DNA of 64,000 nt from Olavius sp. associated proteobacterium Delta 1 (GCA_902749685.1 CACVKW010000065.1:1-64000), one strand, 5' to 3'. Positions 15,719 to 25,179 are shown, numbered from the stretch's first letter. Numbers and translations are program-made. Notes: generated from the letters alone by a model not told the origin.

Positions 15719-17113
15719 ATGAGCCGTGAGAATGCAATTGCCCGGGCCGAGGCACTTTTTGACGATGGTAAATTTTTTGATCTGTTGAGCCGCTGGGTTT
15801 CGCACCCGACGGAAAGTCAAAACGAAACCTGTAAAGATCCCCTGCAGACATATCTGACCGGGGCGATCACGCCCTATCTGGCAAATCTGGGCTTTAGCTG
15901 CCGGCTGGTGGACAACCCGGTCAACCCGCGGCTGCCTTTTCTGATCGGTCAACGAATGGAAGGTGAAAACCTGCCGACGGTATTGACCTACGGCCACGGA
16001 GATACGGTGTTGGCCATGGACGGCCGCTGGCGCGGAGGGCTTGAGCCCTGGCAGGTGATCAAGGAAGGTGAACGCTGGTACGGTCGCGGGGCGGCCGACA
16101 ACAAGGGGCAGCATGCCATCAATCTGGCCGCCCTGGCCTGCGTCCTCGAAGAACGGCAACAGCTGGGATTTAACACCAAAGTTTTAATCGAGATGGGTGA
16201 GGAAATGGGCTCGCCCGGGCTGCACCAAATTTGCGCCGCGGAAAAAGAAGCCCTGGCAGCCGATGTGCTCATCGCATCGGACGGACCGCGCATCGATCCG
16301 CAAAAGCCGACCCTTTTCGGCGGCAGTCGCGCGGTGTTTAATTTTGATTTGCGCCTCGATCTCAGAGACGGCGGACATCATTCCGGCAACTGGGGCGGAC
16401 TGCTGGCCAATCCGGCGATCATCCTGGCCCATGCCATCGCTTCGCTGGCCGATGCCCGGGGGCGTATCCTGGTCGAGGGGCTCAGACCCGCGGGCATTCC
16501 GGATTCCGTCAAACGTGCCTTGGCCGAACTGGAAGTCACCGGCCGTGAAGGCCCTGAAATCGATCAGGACTGGGGCGAGCCCGGACTCAGCCTGGCCGAA
16601 AAAGTTTACGGCTGGAACACGCTGGAGGTGCTGGCCTATGAATGCGGCAACCCGGCAGCCCCGGTCCATGCTATCCCGCCCAGTGCCTGGGCCCGTATTC
16701 ACGTGCGTTTCGTGGCCGGCTGTGATCCCGATGATTTCATACCGGCGGTTCGAAAACATCTTGACGCGCACGGCTTTTCGATGATTGAAATCACACCGCC
16801 GCGCGAAACCTGGTATCCGGCCACCCGCATGGATCCGGATAATCCCTGGGCCCAATGGGCCATTTCATCGGTTACAAAGACCTGCGGCCAGAAGCCGGCC
16901 TTTTTACCCAACCTGGGTGGAACCCTGCCTAACGACGCCTTCAGTCATGTCCTCGGGCTGCCGACGATCTGGCTACCCCACTCCTACGGCGGTTGCTCGC
17001 AGCACGCGCCCAACGAGCACCTGCTGGCCCCAATTGTCAGGGAGGGACTGCAGATCATGGCCGGACTGTTTTGGGATCTGGCCGAAAAATCGTCTGATTC
17101 GAGTTCCGCATAA
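15719..17113 (+). CDS. M20-family metallopeptidase
   Basis: A 464-residue cytosolic zinc peptidase or amidase. The start at ATG 15719 is preferred over upstream TTG and ATG codons because GAGGAG lies 7 bases before it. Di-zinc and catalytic motifs are complete: TYGHGDTV (His ligand plus catalytic Asp), GRGAADNKGQ (bridging Asp), EMGEEMGSPG (catalytic and ligand Glu), ASDGP and, near the C terminus, HSYGGCSQHAPNEH (His ligand). A dimerisation insert lies between. Family members split dipeptides, acylated amino acids or carbamoyl compounds. Its place as the last gene of a peptide importer operon suggests it hydrolyses the imported substrate. Exact specificity cannot be assigned. Confidence 0.9.
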   Translation: MSRENAIARAEALFDDGKFFDLLSRWVSHPTESQNETCKDPLQTYLTGAITPYLANLGFSCRLVDNPVNPRLPFLIGQRMEGENLPTVLTYGHGDTVLAMDGRWRGGLEPWQVIKEGERWYGRGAADNKGQHAINLAALACVLEERQQLGFNTKVLIEMGEEMGSPGLHQICAAEKEALAADVLIASDGPRIDPQKPTLFGGSRAVFNFDLRLDLRDGGHHSGNWGGLLANPAIILAHAIASLADARGRILVEGLRPAGIPDSVKRALAELEVTGREGPEIDQDWGEPGLSLAEKVYGWNTLEVLAYECGNPAAPVHAIPPSAWARIHVRFVAGCDPDDFIPAVRKHLDAHGFSMIEITPPRETWYPATRMDPDNPWAQWAISSVTKTCGQKPAFLPNLGGTLPNDAFSHVLGLPTIWLPHSYGGCSQHAPNEHLLAPIVREGLQIMAGLFWDLAEKSSDSSSA

Positions 17114-17130
17114 AGAGCAAATGGATTACC

Positions 17131-18113
17131 ATGCTCCGGAAAAGTTTCGCCTCAAAGTTCAATTTATTAATCGTACTGTCCGTCGTCATTTCGGTTACGA
17201 TTTCATCTGTATCGATCACCATTTTTTTATTGCATCGCTATAACAAGGATGTGATTGAAAAGGACAGATTGCACATGAAAGGGCTGGCCAGTAGTGTTAA
17301 GGGATTTATTGATCATGCTTTCAGCCTGAACTACCTGCTTTCCATCAATCCGGAGATTGTTGAACATGTGGCGGCAGCTCATAAAGACTGGTCTAAGCGC
17401 GTTTCGCGGATTGTATCCGATGCGTTGAGCGGCAACAGCGGGATGGCAGAGAACGTTCGCCTGGATGGCCAAAGTTCCACCATATATTATGAACCCATCC
17501 GCCTTCCCGGAAATGAGTCGAATGATCATTATTCGCTTCTCCTGATCCGGGACAATTCCTCTCTAACGAGAGCTAAACTAACCATATGGATGGCTATTTT
17601 ATTTGTCAGATTCCCTCCGGGCGCTTCCTATTCCTGAATCACAGAATTTGCAGCCTGGCAGGCTATACGATGCAGCAAGGGTTAAATATTACGATATGGG
17701 ATGTGATTGATCCAGAAGTCCATGATCAAATCGCGGCCCTAATTCAGGCCAGGCTCAATGGTAAGTTAATGAAATTTGATCGTCGAATATATCCGGCCAT
17801 TCGCAAAGACGGTTCCGTCTTCCGTGCCGAAGTATCGACTTCGCTGGTGACCTTTCAAGGACAAACCGCAGTTCAGGGAGTCCTAAGAGATATTACCGAG
17901 CAGGAATGGCTTCAGGAGCAGCTTCAAAAAGCTGATCGGATGCAGGCTATCGGTACCCTGGCAGGCGGAATCGCCCATGACTTCAACAACTTGCTTATGG
18001 GTGTCCAGGGAAGAACTTCTCTGATGTTGCTGGACGTTGATAAATCCCATCCCTTCTATGGGCAGCTTAAAGGCCTTGAAGATTACGTGAAACGAGCTGT
18101 AGATCTTGATTGA
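17131..18113 (+). pseudogene. Remnant of a PAS-domain sensor histidine kinase
   Basis: Two overlapping reading frames make up one broken gene. Frame one (17131-17637) gives an N-terminal membrane helix (FNLLIVLSVVISVTISSVSI) and an extracytoplasmic sensor part, and ends soon after a hydrophobic stretch. Frame two (from about 17586) gives a PAS domain (DGYFICQIPSGRFLFLN to VLRDITEQE) and the dimerisation helix with the phospho-acceptor His in GTLAGGIAHDFNNLL. It then stops abruptly, with no ATPase domain. The frame change near 17590, the missing second membrane helix and HAMP, and the missing catalytic domain show at least one frameshift or deletion plus a 3' truncation. It cannot signal on its own. 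Confidence 0.82.
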
Positions 18114-18115
18114 TT

Positions 18116-18701
18116 TTCTGCGGGTGGCGATGCGCCCGGAATTTATTTCCACCGAATTCTGATAAGCATCGGCAGCTGACGGTAGCCGGTGCTTTCGCAT
18201 CATTAAATCGCCCAGTAAATTGTACTTGTGGGATGCTGCAAAGGAATTGTCGGGTATTTTATCCAGATAAAAAAAGGCCTTGCCGTAATCATGCTTCCTG
18301 AAATAGTTGCGCGCCAGAGACAGGTTGGCAAAAGCTGAGAAAGGTTTTTGCATTTCCGAGGACGCTTGCCAGTATTTTTGCGCTTCACCTTTCCTGCCCT
18401 TCGAGTTGAGTATAAGCGCGTGGGTATTATAATAGGCCGGCAGGGGCGGAAACTCATATATTGAGGTCGAATTGTAAGTGCCGTTCGCAATTTTAATTGC
18501 CCATTGATGATAGATTTTTTCATCCAACAGCAAATAATCAAAGTAGATGCTGCTTTTCAAAGCCAGCAGCGCCCATATCCTCAAAAGCAGGGCGCCCAAA
18601 AGCACTGTCCCTAACAGCAGGTAAAAATGTTTTTGATAGAGGCCGGTGATTTTAGCGCTGAGGCGGGTGGGAGCTGAATTCTGGTTTTTAGGCGTTATCA
18701 T
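18116..18701 (-). pseudogene. Internally deleted membrane glycosyltransferase with TPR tail (remnant)
   Basis: The N-terminal part (membrane helix LLLGTVLLGALLLRIWALLAL, then YLLLDEKIYHQWA and EFPPLPAY) looks like the start of a GT39/PMT-like membrane glycosyltransferase. At about 18435 it jumps directly into TPR-like helices (KGRKGEAQKYWQASSEMQ, HDYGKAFFYLDKIPDN, HRLPSAADAYQNSVEIN). The many membrane helices normally between these parts are missing. Downstream the frame runs antisense through the kinase remnant, so the natural C terminus is lost. It is related in layout to the intact gene at 19380-21179. No ribosome-binding site is seen at ATG 18701. It is probably a deletion pseudogene. Confidence 0.65.
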
Positions 18702-18756
18702 AAAAATGAATTTGTCATGTAATTTGGGATTTAGAAAAATTATACACTGATTTAGT

Positions 18757-19296
18757 TTGGTGAGCAAAGAGCATCACCTGCTGCAACGCGCTATCAGACA
18801 GATCCTGTTGGACAAAATTTGCGCCGCATGGGTTGTTACCATGGATGCGGATCAGCAAAACGATCCGGCCGACATACCGACGCTGCTCGAAGCGTCCAAA
18901 GAGGCGGATGCGGTGTGCGGGATTCGCCAAAACCGTCAAGATGACTGGGTCAGGCGAATTTCCTCCAGGATTGCCAACGGATTTCGCAACTGGGTAACCC
19001 AAGATGATATTGCAGATGCCGGCTGCACGTTTCGGGCTGTCAGAAGAGTTGCGCTGGGGGAGATTCCCGTCTTTAAAGGAATGCACCGTTTCTTGCCGAC
19101 GCTGCTGCGCCTGCAGGGATTTAAAGTGATCGAAATCCCCGTCAACCATCGGCCGCGAACCCGGGGGGAGTCAAAATATGGTGTTAGAAACCGCCTGTTC
19201 CGGGGACTGATCGACTGTTTTGCAATTTTGTGGTTTCGCAAGCGCTGTTTCCCCGCCAATCGGTTTTCGCCGCCAAACGGGGCTTCAACGTCGTGA
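18757..19296 (+). pseudogene. 5'-truncated GT2 glycosyltransferase (DPM1-like)
   Basis: The frame shows the second half of a dolichyl-phosphate-mannose-synthase-like GT2 enzyme. It includes the DxD-type motif in VVTMDADQQNDP, AGCTFRAVRR, a HRFLPTLLRLQGFKVIEIPVNH acceptor segment, and RTRGESKYGVRNR near the end. The first part of the fold, with the nucleotide-binding strand and glycine loop, is absent. The frame starts in a TTG without a clear ribosome-binding site. It lies between other broken genes, so it is most likely a remnant. Such enzymes usually supply lipid-linked sugars to GT39-like proteins, which fits its neighbour. Confidence 0.7.
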
Positions 19297-19379
19297 GACC
19301 TGAAACGCATAAAAGGGGCTAGAAATCTGCTCAAGGTAAATTGAAACATTATTCAGGGTGCGCTCAACTTGGGTCTTTT

Positions 19380-21179
19380 ATGAATATTCGGATAAAGTCA
19401 ACACGATTGTGGATTCCCATTTTCGTTTTCCTGTTTACCTTGGCCATCCGGCTGTTGTTTATCCTGGAAACCATGAACATCCCGGCATTCAGAACACCAA
19501 ATCCCGGGATGGATATCGATCTTCACTGGCAGGCGGCCAGATTGCTGCTGCAGGGCGCCACCACCGACCAGCCCTACTTCGAACTGATGCTGCCATCGAC
19601 ACCGTTTCATCAGTACTGGCTGGCGCTCTGCCAATTGATTTTGGGCGAATCCCTGATAATTCATCGTTTGTTCAATGCGTTGTTGTCGTCGGTCAGTGCC
19701 GTGTTAATTTTCCTATTGATCGAAAAACGGATTCAGAACCGCCCCATTGCGTTTGGCTGTTCAGTGATCTGGGCAGCGCTGCCCAGTCTCATTTATTTCG
19801 ATTCGAGCCTGCACAAATCAGCCCTGGAAATTCTGATCCTCGTATCGTTGCTATACCTGATCCTGACTCCTGCCAGATCGGCTCGAACATTCATTTATCT
19901 TTTAAAAGGCCTCCTGATTGGTTCTTTTCTCTCAGTACTCCTGCTGCTTCAGAGCAACACATTTCTTTATTGCCTGATAATTTTCAGTTACCTGGCTATA
20001 GATAACCGCCTACTGAAAAAAGAGAAGGCCCAAATCCTGATCATCGCAGTCCCGCTTTTTTGTGTCACACTATTGGGTTTCCAATTCCGCAATTCAATCT
20101 GGCGCAATGAATATCCCTGGTTTCTACCCCAAAAAGGAATCCATTTTCGCATCGGTTTCCACCAGGGGGCCCATGGTGCCTATCACCAGCTCAAAGGCAT
20201 TCGGCCCTGGCCATATGGTCATGTATTTCATGCCCGCTTATATGCGGAAACAAAAAATAATCGAGTGATGAGCCCGGATGAAACCGATCGATATTTTCTA
20301 AATGAAGGCAAAAATTTTATCAAAGACAATCCGATGGAAGCCCTTCGCCTAGTTGTGACCAAGTTTTTTCTGTTTTTTAATAATTATGAAATCAAGGGTA
20401 TCGATGATCTGTACTATTTAAAAAAGCAGACAACTTTGCTGGCCTTCAATCCGCTCGGACTCGGCATACTTGTATTGCTAGCAGGATTGGGGGGTATTCA
20501 GCTGGCGGCAATAAAAGAATATCGCCTCCTGTATCTGATTGGGGGACTATTAAGCTGCATGCTTTTTTCAAACATTTTAAGCTTCATCTCATGGCGTTAT
20601 CGATTGCACAATGTCGTCCCCCTCATTTTTTTTAGCGCTTACGGTATCCAGTACATGCAGCACAAATTGCGGCGGCTTGCGAGGTCGGAGTCGTCCTTTG
20701 GGTCGCGGCTGCTGAAATTCAGCCTTTCGGTCCTTCTGCCGCTGCTGGTTTGTGGTCTGCTGGCTTACCAGCCGGCTATGGAGAAAAGCAGAAAGGGTTT
20801 TTTTATCAGGGCTTCACAAAATGACAAATTAAGTCGTAAGGCGGAAAAATTGATACAGCAGTTGGCGGTGATAGAACGTACATCACCGCTGAGGATGGAT
20901 CATAAAATTAAAAAGGCACTTATCTTAAGCCGGCTTCACCGTCACACTGAATCCTTCAGAATCCTGCAGAAAATCCATGCCGAACAGCGCTATTATCCGC
21001 AGGCCACTGATAAATACCTTGTTTATCTGCTCTGGCTTGGGAAATACGATCAGGCAACACAATTGCTCAGCAACGTAATAAAGGAAAATCCAACTTTACA
21101 AAGTCGATTTGAAAATTCCCTTAAAGGCGTTGAAAAGAGAGCTTATCAGGTTTTTGTCAAGCCCGGGATTGACTGTTAG
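19380..21179 (+). CDS. GT39/PMT-like membrane glycosyltransferase with C-terminal helical repeats
   Basis: A protein of about 599 residues (start ATG 19380 chosen because it begins with a basic segment and membrane helix; a TTG at 19341 is an alternative). About ten membrane helices are visible. The first loop carries an acidic pair in GMDIDLHWQAARLL, the usual place of the catalytic Asp in GT39/ArnT-type enzymes that move sugars from lipid carriers on the outer face of the membrane. A soluble C-terminal part (about residue 475 on) has TPR-like helices (LHRHTESFRILQKIHAE, WLGKYDQATQLLSNVI). The acceptor is unknown. The flanking GT2 remnant hints that its sugar donor supply was once encoded next door. 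Confidence 0.75.
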   Translation: MNIRIKSTRLWIPIFVFLFTLAIRLLFILETMNIPAFRTPNPGMDIDLHWQAARLLLQGATTDQPYFELMLPSTPFHQYWLALCQLILGESLIIHRLFNALLSSVSAVLIFLLIEKRIQNRPIAFGCSVIWAALPSLIYFDSSLHKSALEILILVSLLYLILTPARSARTFIYLLKGLLIGSFLSVLLLLQSNTFLYCLIIFSYLAIDNRLLKKEKAQILIIAVPLFCVTLLGFQFRNSIWRNEYPWFLPQKGIHFRIGFHQGAHGAYHQLKGIRPWPYGHVFHARLYAETKNNRVMSPDETDRYFLNEGKNFIKDNPMEALRLVVTKFFLFFNNYEIKGIDDLYYLKKQTTLLAFNPLGLGILVLLAGLGGIQLAAIKEYRLLYLIGGLLSCMLFSNILSFISWRYRLHNVVPLIFFSAYGIQYMQHKLRRLARSESSFGSRLLKFSLSVLLPLLVCGLLAYQPAMEKSRKGFFIRASQNDKLSRKAEKLIQQLAVIERTSPLRMDHKIKKALILSRLHRHTESFRILQKIHAEQRYYPQATDKYLVYLLWLGKYDQATQLLSNVIKENPTLQSRFENSLKGVEKRAYQVFVKPGIDC

Positions 21180-21193
21180 AAATTTAAAATCTA

Positions 21194-21221
21194 TTGACGG
21201 CCTTGAATCGGTGTGCAAAAT
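21194..21221 (+). promoter_or_regulatory. Possible promoter for the aldehyde oxidoreductase gene
   Basis: TTGACG (21194-21199), 16 bases, then CAAAAT (21216-21221), about 100 bases before the start codon. It is a fair but not strong sigma70 match. Confidence 0.35.
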
Positions 21222-21319
21222 AGATATCTGATAAGGAACAGGGATACTCTCAATACATCGGAAATGTTAATATATTCGAAATCTTAAATCACAATTGAAA
21301 ATATTGAAGGGAGGCCAGC

Positions 21320-23254
21320 ATGCCAAATGGATATATGGGAAAAATTCTGCGGGTGGATTTAACGTCTGAAACCATTACCGTCGAGGAGCCGTCGCCGGAA
21401 TTTTATCGCCGGCACATGGGCGGCAGTGCCTTAAACCTTTACTACTTGCTGCAGGAGATGCCGGCTGACGTCGATGCGCTGGCGCCGGATAATATCCTGG
21501 CGTTGAGCGTCGGCGTGTCCACCGGTGTGGCCATTTCCGGTCAAAGCCGGATGACTGCGACGGCCAAATCCCCCCTCAGCGGTGCCATCGGCGACTCCCA
21601 GTGCGGCGGATTCTGGCCCGCTAAATTGAAGTTTGCCGGCTTTGATGCCGTCATCATCAAAGGCAGGGCGGCCAAGCCGGTCTATTTGTGGATTGACGAG
21701 GGCCAGGCCGAACTGCGCGATGCCTCCCACCTGTGGGGCAAAATAACCGGTGAGGCCGAAGCCGCCATCCGGGACGAATTGGGGGATGCGAAAATTGAAG
21801 TGCTGCAAATCGGCCCCGGCGGTGAAAAAATGGTGCGATTTGCGGGCCTGATAAATATGTGCAACCGGGCCAACGGGCGCACCGGTATGGGCGCGGTCAT
21901 GGGAAGCAAAAAATTAAAAGCCGTGGCCGTGCGCGGCAGCAACAAGCCGCAGGTGGCTGATAAGGAAGCCCTGCAGGAATTGACCAAATGGGGTGCCAAG
22001 ACTTTTCCGAAGGCCGATGTCGCCGGATTGGGCAAATTCGGAACCGCCGGCGTGATCTCCGTCCAGCAGGCCCTGGGCGGGTTGCCGACCTACAACTTCA
22101 ACAGCGGTGTATTCGACGGCTGGGAAGCGATTGACGGCGAAACCCTCTACAATACCCTGCTGGCCGGCAGTCAGGAAGGGCAGCAGGATCGTAAAGGCCG
22201 GGATACCTGCTACGGCTGCATTGTTCGCTGCAAGCGCGTGGTGGATTTCAGTCAAGATTCTTATTCCGCTGATCCGCTCTACGGCGGACCCGAATATGAA
22301 TCCATTGCGGGTCTTGGCAGTTATTGCGGCATCGATGATTTAGCGGCCATTTGCCATGCCAACGAGCTTTGCAATAAATACGGCATCGATACAATTTCCG
22401 GCGGCGCCACCATCGCCTGGGCCATGGAAGCGTTTGAAGCCGGCGTCTTAACGACAGCGGATACCGGCGGCCTGGAAATTAAATTCGGCGACGCGAAGAC
22501 CATGGTCAAGCTGGTTGAGATGATCGCCGCACGCGAAGGCTTCGGTGATATTCTTGCGGAAGGGTCCGCCCGCGCGGCGGCCAAACTGGGAAAGGGGGCG
22601 GAGTTTTTAATCACTGCCAAGGGACAGGAAGCACCGGCCCATATGCCCCAGGTAAAACGCAGCCTGGCACTGATGTACGCCGTGAATCCGTTTGGTTCGG
22701 ACCACGAGAGTTCCGATCACGATTTGACCTATGAAGAAGATTCCTATAAAGCTTTCGAGGATCGTTATGCGTCCCTGGGTTTGAACGATCCGCTGCCGGC
22801 CCAATCGTTAGATCCCGCCAAGGTGGAGTTTGCCCGCATCACCCAGCAGTTTTTCGGTATGCTGGACAGCGTGAATCTGTGTCACTTCGTGTGGGGCACC
22901 TCATGGCCGCTTTACGGGCCCGAGCAAGCGGCGGCCATGGTCAAGGCCGTTACCGGCTGGGACGTGACCCTGCAAGAGTTGCTGGAAGTCGGGGAAAGAC
23001 GCGTCAACATGATGCGGGCGTTCAATGCCCGTGAAGGGATTGCCCGCGACCAGGACAAGCTGTCCGTCAAATTCTTCGAGCGGCCCCTTAAAGGCGGTCC
23101 CAGCGACGGGGTTAAAGTGGACAAGGCCCAATTTGAAGCCGCGCTGCAGGAATACTACCGCCGATGCGGCTGGGACGAGTCCAGTGGGATTCCGAAACGC
23201 GAAACCTTACAACGGTTAGGGCTGGATTGGGTGGCTGACCAGTTAGAATCTTAA
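21320..23254 (+). CDS. Tungsten-containing aldehyde:ferredoxin oxidoreductase
   Basis: A 644-residue AOR-family enzyme that interconverts aldehydes and carboxylic acids with ferredoxin as electron partner. The N-terminal domain is typical (MGKILRVDLTS, then RRHMGGSALNLYYLL and SGAIGDSQCGGFWPAKLKFAGFDAVIIKG). The iron-sulfur ligands are C297-x2-C300-x3-C304, with the fourth cysteine at C521 (NLCHFVWG). The bis-pterin binding segments (GRTGMGAVMGSKKLKAV) are intact. A strong Shine-Dalgarno (AAGGGAGG, 21307-21314) precedes ATG 21320. No partner subunit or cofactor-synthesis gene is next to it. Which AOR subfamily and which aldehyde it uses cannot be told. Confidence 0.93.
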   Translation: MPNGYMGKILRVDLTSETITVEEPSPEFYRRHMGGSALNLYYLLQEMPADVDALAPDNILALSVGVSTGVAISGQSRMTATAKSPLSGAIGDSQCGGFWPAKLKFAGFDAVIIKGRAAKPVYLWIDEGQAELRDASHLWGKITGEAEAAIRDELGDAKIEVLQIGPGGEKMVRFAGLINMCNRANGRTGMGAVMGSKKLKAVAVRGSNKPQVADKEALQELTKWGAKTFPKADVAGLGKFGTAGVISVQQALGGLPTYNFNSGVFDGWEAIDGETLYNTLLAGSQEGQQDRKGRDTCYGCIVRCKRVVDFSQDSYSADPLYGGPEYESIAGLGSYCGIDDLAAICHANELCNKYGIDTISGGATIAWAMEAFEAGVLTTADTGGLEIKFGDAKTMVKLVEMIAAREGFGDILAEGSARAAAKLGKGAEFLITAKGQEAPAHMPQVKRSLALMYAVNPFGSDHESSDHDLTYEEDSYKAFEDRYASLGLNDPLPAQSLDPAKVEFARITQQFFGMLDSVNLCHFVWGTSWPLYGPEQAAAMVKAVTGWDVTLQELLEVGERRVNMMRAFNAREGIARDQDKLSVKFFERPLKGGPSDGVKVDKAQFEAALQEYYRRCGWDESSGIPKRETLQRLGLDWVADQLES

Positions 23255-23337
23255 GAGTAAAGTTTTCGCCACACCATTTTTAGAACGGAATGTTTAATAA
23301 AACATTGCTGCACTCACGGGTGATTCATTCAATGCGA

Positions 23338-24852
23338 TTAACTCCGGATACGAAAATGTCCCGATTTCCAGTCACTACCGTCGCGGTACTCTTCTATCAC
23401 ATGAATCTGCCCGAATTGGGTGACGGATGACACCTGCTCAGCAATGGTATTGCCCACAACTTGAATCGCATTGTCTACGAGGTCGGAACGGAAGCCCGCT
23501 TCCATAAGATCGAGGGTAAATTCAGTGGTAATCAGCCTGGCGACGATCTTACCCAGTGCCACCCCAGCTCGCTGCCGTGATTCGGAGTTCAGTTTGAAGT
23601 TAAGTATGTGTTTGTAGTAACCAGCAATTTTCTCAGTCAGTTTAAACTGGCTGAGAAAGGTGTAGAAATTTGTTTCTTTTTCCTTTTTCATTTCTTTCAA
23701 TATTGTATCCGCAATCTGGCTGTACATTACATCGTTGGAACCTTCAAAAATCTGAAACGGTCGGCTGTCTACCACAGCTCTGCCCGCAATATGATCCCTG
23801 CGATACCCTTTAGCCCCTGTTAATTGCAGTAACGATTGGGCTGCGCTTTGCATCATATCTGTCAATATTGCTTTGGTAGCGTTTGCCTGCAACCCGAACA
23901 AGGTAAGATTATTTTTTACTCCGGAAACCCTGGCTGCATAGTGACACATGGCTGAGTTTATTGTGTACCAGGCCTGTAATTGCGAAAGTCTATGTTGAAC
24001 CTGGTCATAGCCCAGTAAACTTTTTCCCCCGACATAGCGTTGCCGGCAGTGCTTGACAGCTTCATCCAGCATCCGTTTTATAAATCCCAGACCGATTCCT
24101 GAAAGCCTCAGTCGACTGCGATGCAACAGGTCCATCATCAATTTCAACCCGCTGGTTTGAGGGATCAGTTTTGATGTGGTCGGAACAGTTACATCTATCT
24201 TATTGAGACCATAGGGAATCAAAAACAGGCCCAGTTTGTGATAGTACGCTTCAACCTCTATCGTCTGTCCCGGCTGAGATTTCTCAACAATAAACAAATC
24301 GATGTCACGTTTTAGTTTGCCATTTTCCTTTTCTTTGCGGGCCGTGACCAACCAAAAATCAGCTAACCCTGTCAATCCTCCCCAATGCTTGGACCCTTTT
24401 AAGGAATAACCTTTGTCAGACTCGGAAAAGGATGTGCGCATTGAGAGTGCATCGGTGCCGTAATCCGGTTCAGTTATCATTAATCCTCCCAGGGATTTTT
24501 TGTTGATAAATGATTGGAAAACATGAGCTTTGGCTTCTTCCCGACCATACTTGGCAACCGGCTCCAGGAAAAGAGAGCCGGTAATCCCAATCATTAGCGC
24601 CACAGCGATAGATTCATAGGCAGTTGCCTCCAGCAAAGACAGACAATCAATGGGCTTATCACCTCGGCCTCCGTATTCGGAGGGAATAAAAATCGAAAGA
24701 GGTTCCGGAGCTAAGATCTTATTTAAAAAGTGTCGCGGTAAGCCCTGCAGGTGATTGACTGTTTCGATCTCCGGATTTTCAGCAAGGATGTTTCGGAGTT
24801 CCTGCTGAAATTCACGGATAAATGTTTCAGTTTCGCCTGGCCTCATGCTCAT
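23338..24852 (-). CDS. Acyl-CoA dehydrogenase family flavoprotein
   Basis: A 504-residue flavoprotein. The start at 24852 is chosen for an AAAGGA 7 bases upstream; an earlier in-frame ATG at 24909 lacks such a site. The order is the N-terminal helical domain, the mid-domain flavin strand GGLMITEPDYGTDALSMRT, the beta segment GSKHWGGLTGLADFWLVTAR, and the C-terminal helices with DHIAGRAVVDSRPFQIFEGSNDV. E370 in FEGSND is in the position of the catalytic base of medium-chain enzymes. An extension of about 110 residues follows the usual end. The length and divergent core (GGLTGLA) suggest an atypical substrate, so a classical fatty acyl-CoA is not assured. It converges with the oxidoreductase gene, 83 bases away. 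Confidence 0.88.
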   Translation of the reverse strand: MSMRPGETETFIREFQQELRNILAENPEIETVNHLQGLPRHFLNKILAPEPLSIFIPSEYGGRGDKPIDCLSLLEATAYESIAVALMIGITGSLFLEPVAKYGREEAKAHVFQSFINKKSLGGLMITEPDYGTDALSMRTSFSESDKGYSLKGSKHWGGLTGLADFWLVTARKEKENGKLKRDIDLFIVEKSQPGQTIEVEAYYHKLGLFLIPYGLNKIDVTVPTTSKLIPQTSGLKLMMDLLHRSRLRLSGIGLGFIKRMLDEAVKHCRQRYVGGKSLLGYDQVQHRLSQLQAWYTINSAMCHYAARVSGVKNNLTLFGLQANATKAILTDMMQSAAQSLLQLTGAKGYRRDHIAGRAVVDSRPFQIFEGSNDVMYSQIADTILKEMKKEKETNFYTFLSQFKLTEKIAGYYKHILNFKLNSESRQRAGVALGKIVARLITTEFTLDLMEAGFRSDLVDNAIQVVGNTIAEQVSSVTQFGQIHVIEEYRDGSDWKSGHFRIRS

Positions 24853-24991
24853 GGATGGATCCTTTGATGATTGGTTATTGAATGAATAATTTTCTGTTAT
24901 CTGGCCCATTGGATTTTTGGGTATTTTCTACCCACTTTAGCTTTAAAGATAAAGTATTCCTTTTTCAGTGCAAATCAAGCGAACATGGAAA

Positions 24992-25084
24992 AAACAAAGG
25001 GGTCGCGTCTTCATTCTTTAAACAAAGGGGTCGCGTCTTCATTCTTGACATACAGTGAAGAATGAAGACGCGACCCCTTTGTTT
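24992..25084. repeat. Direct plus perfect inverted 27-base repeats (hairpin)
   Basis: A 27-base unit (core GGGGTCGCGTCTTCATTC) occurs at 24992-25018, again in direct orientation at 25020-25046, and as a perfect reverse complement at 25058-25084 with an 11-base loop. The last two copies form a 27-bp hairpin followed by a short T-run. It resembles REP-like palindromes mobilised by REP-associated transposases, but none is in the window. It lies between the ends of the LRR and acyl-CoA dehydrogenase genes and could terminate the LRR transcript. I see no gene in 24853-25179. Confidence 0.9.
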
Positions 25085-25179
25085 TTCGAGACGGTTAAAA
25101 TATCTCGGATCTAGTTTTTGCGAGGGACAAGTGAAAAAATTGCAGACCTTGCTGCAAAGAGAATAAGAACCATTGTTTT

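Noticed and set aside
17883..18115. C-terminal part of the minus-strand glycosyltransferase frame
   Set aside because: It is antisense to the PAS/kinase remnant and matches nothing as protein, so the remnant was ended near 18116.
24992..25084. CRISPR array
   Set aside because: Only three copies, with one inverted and almost no spacer; no cas gene.
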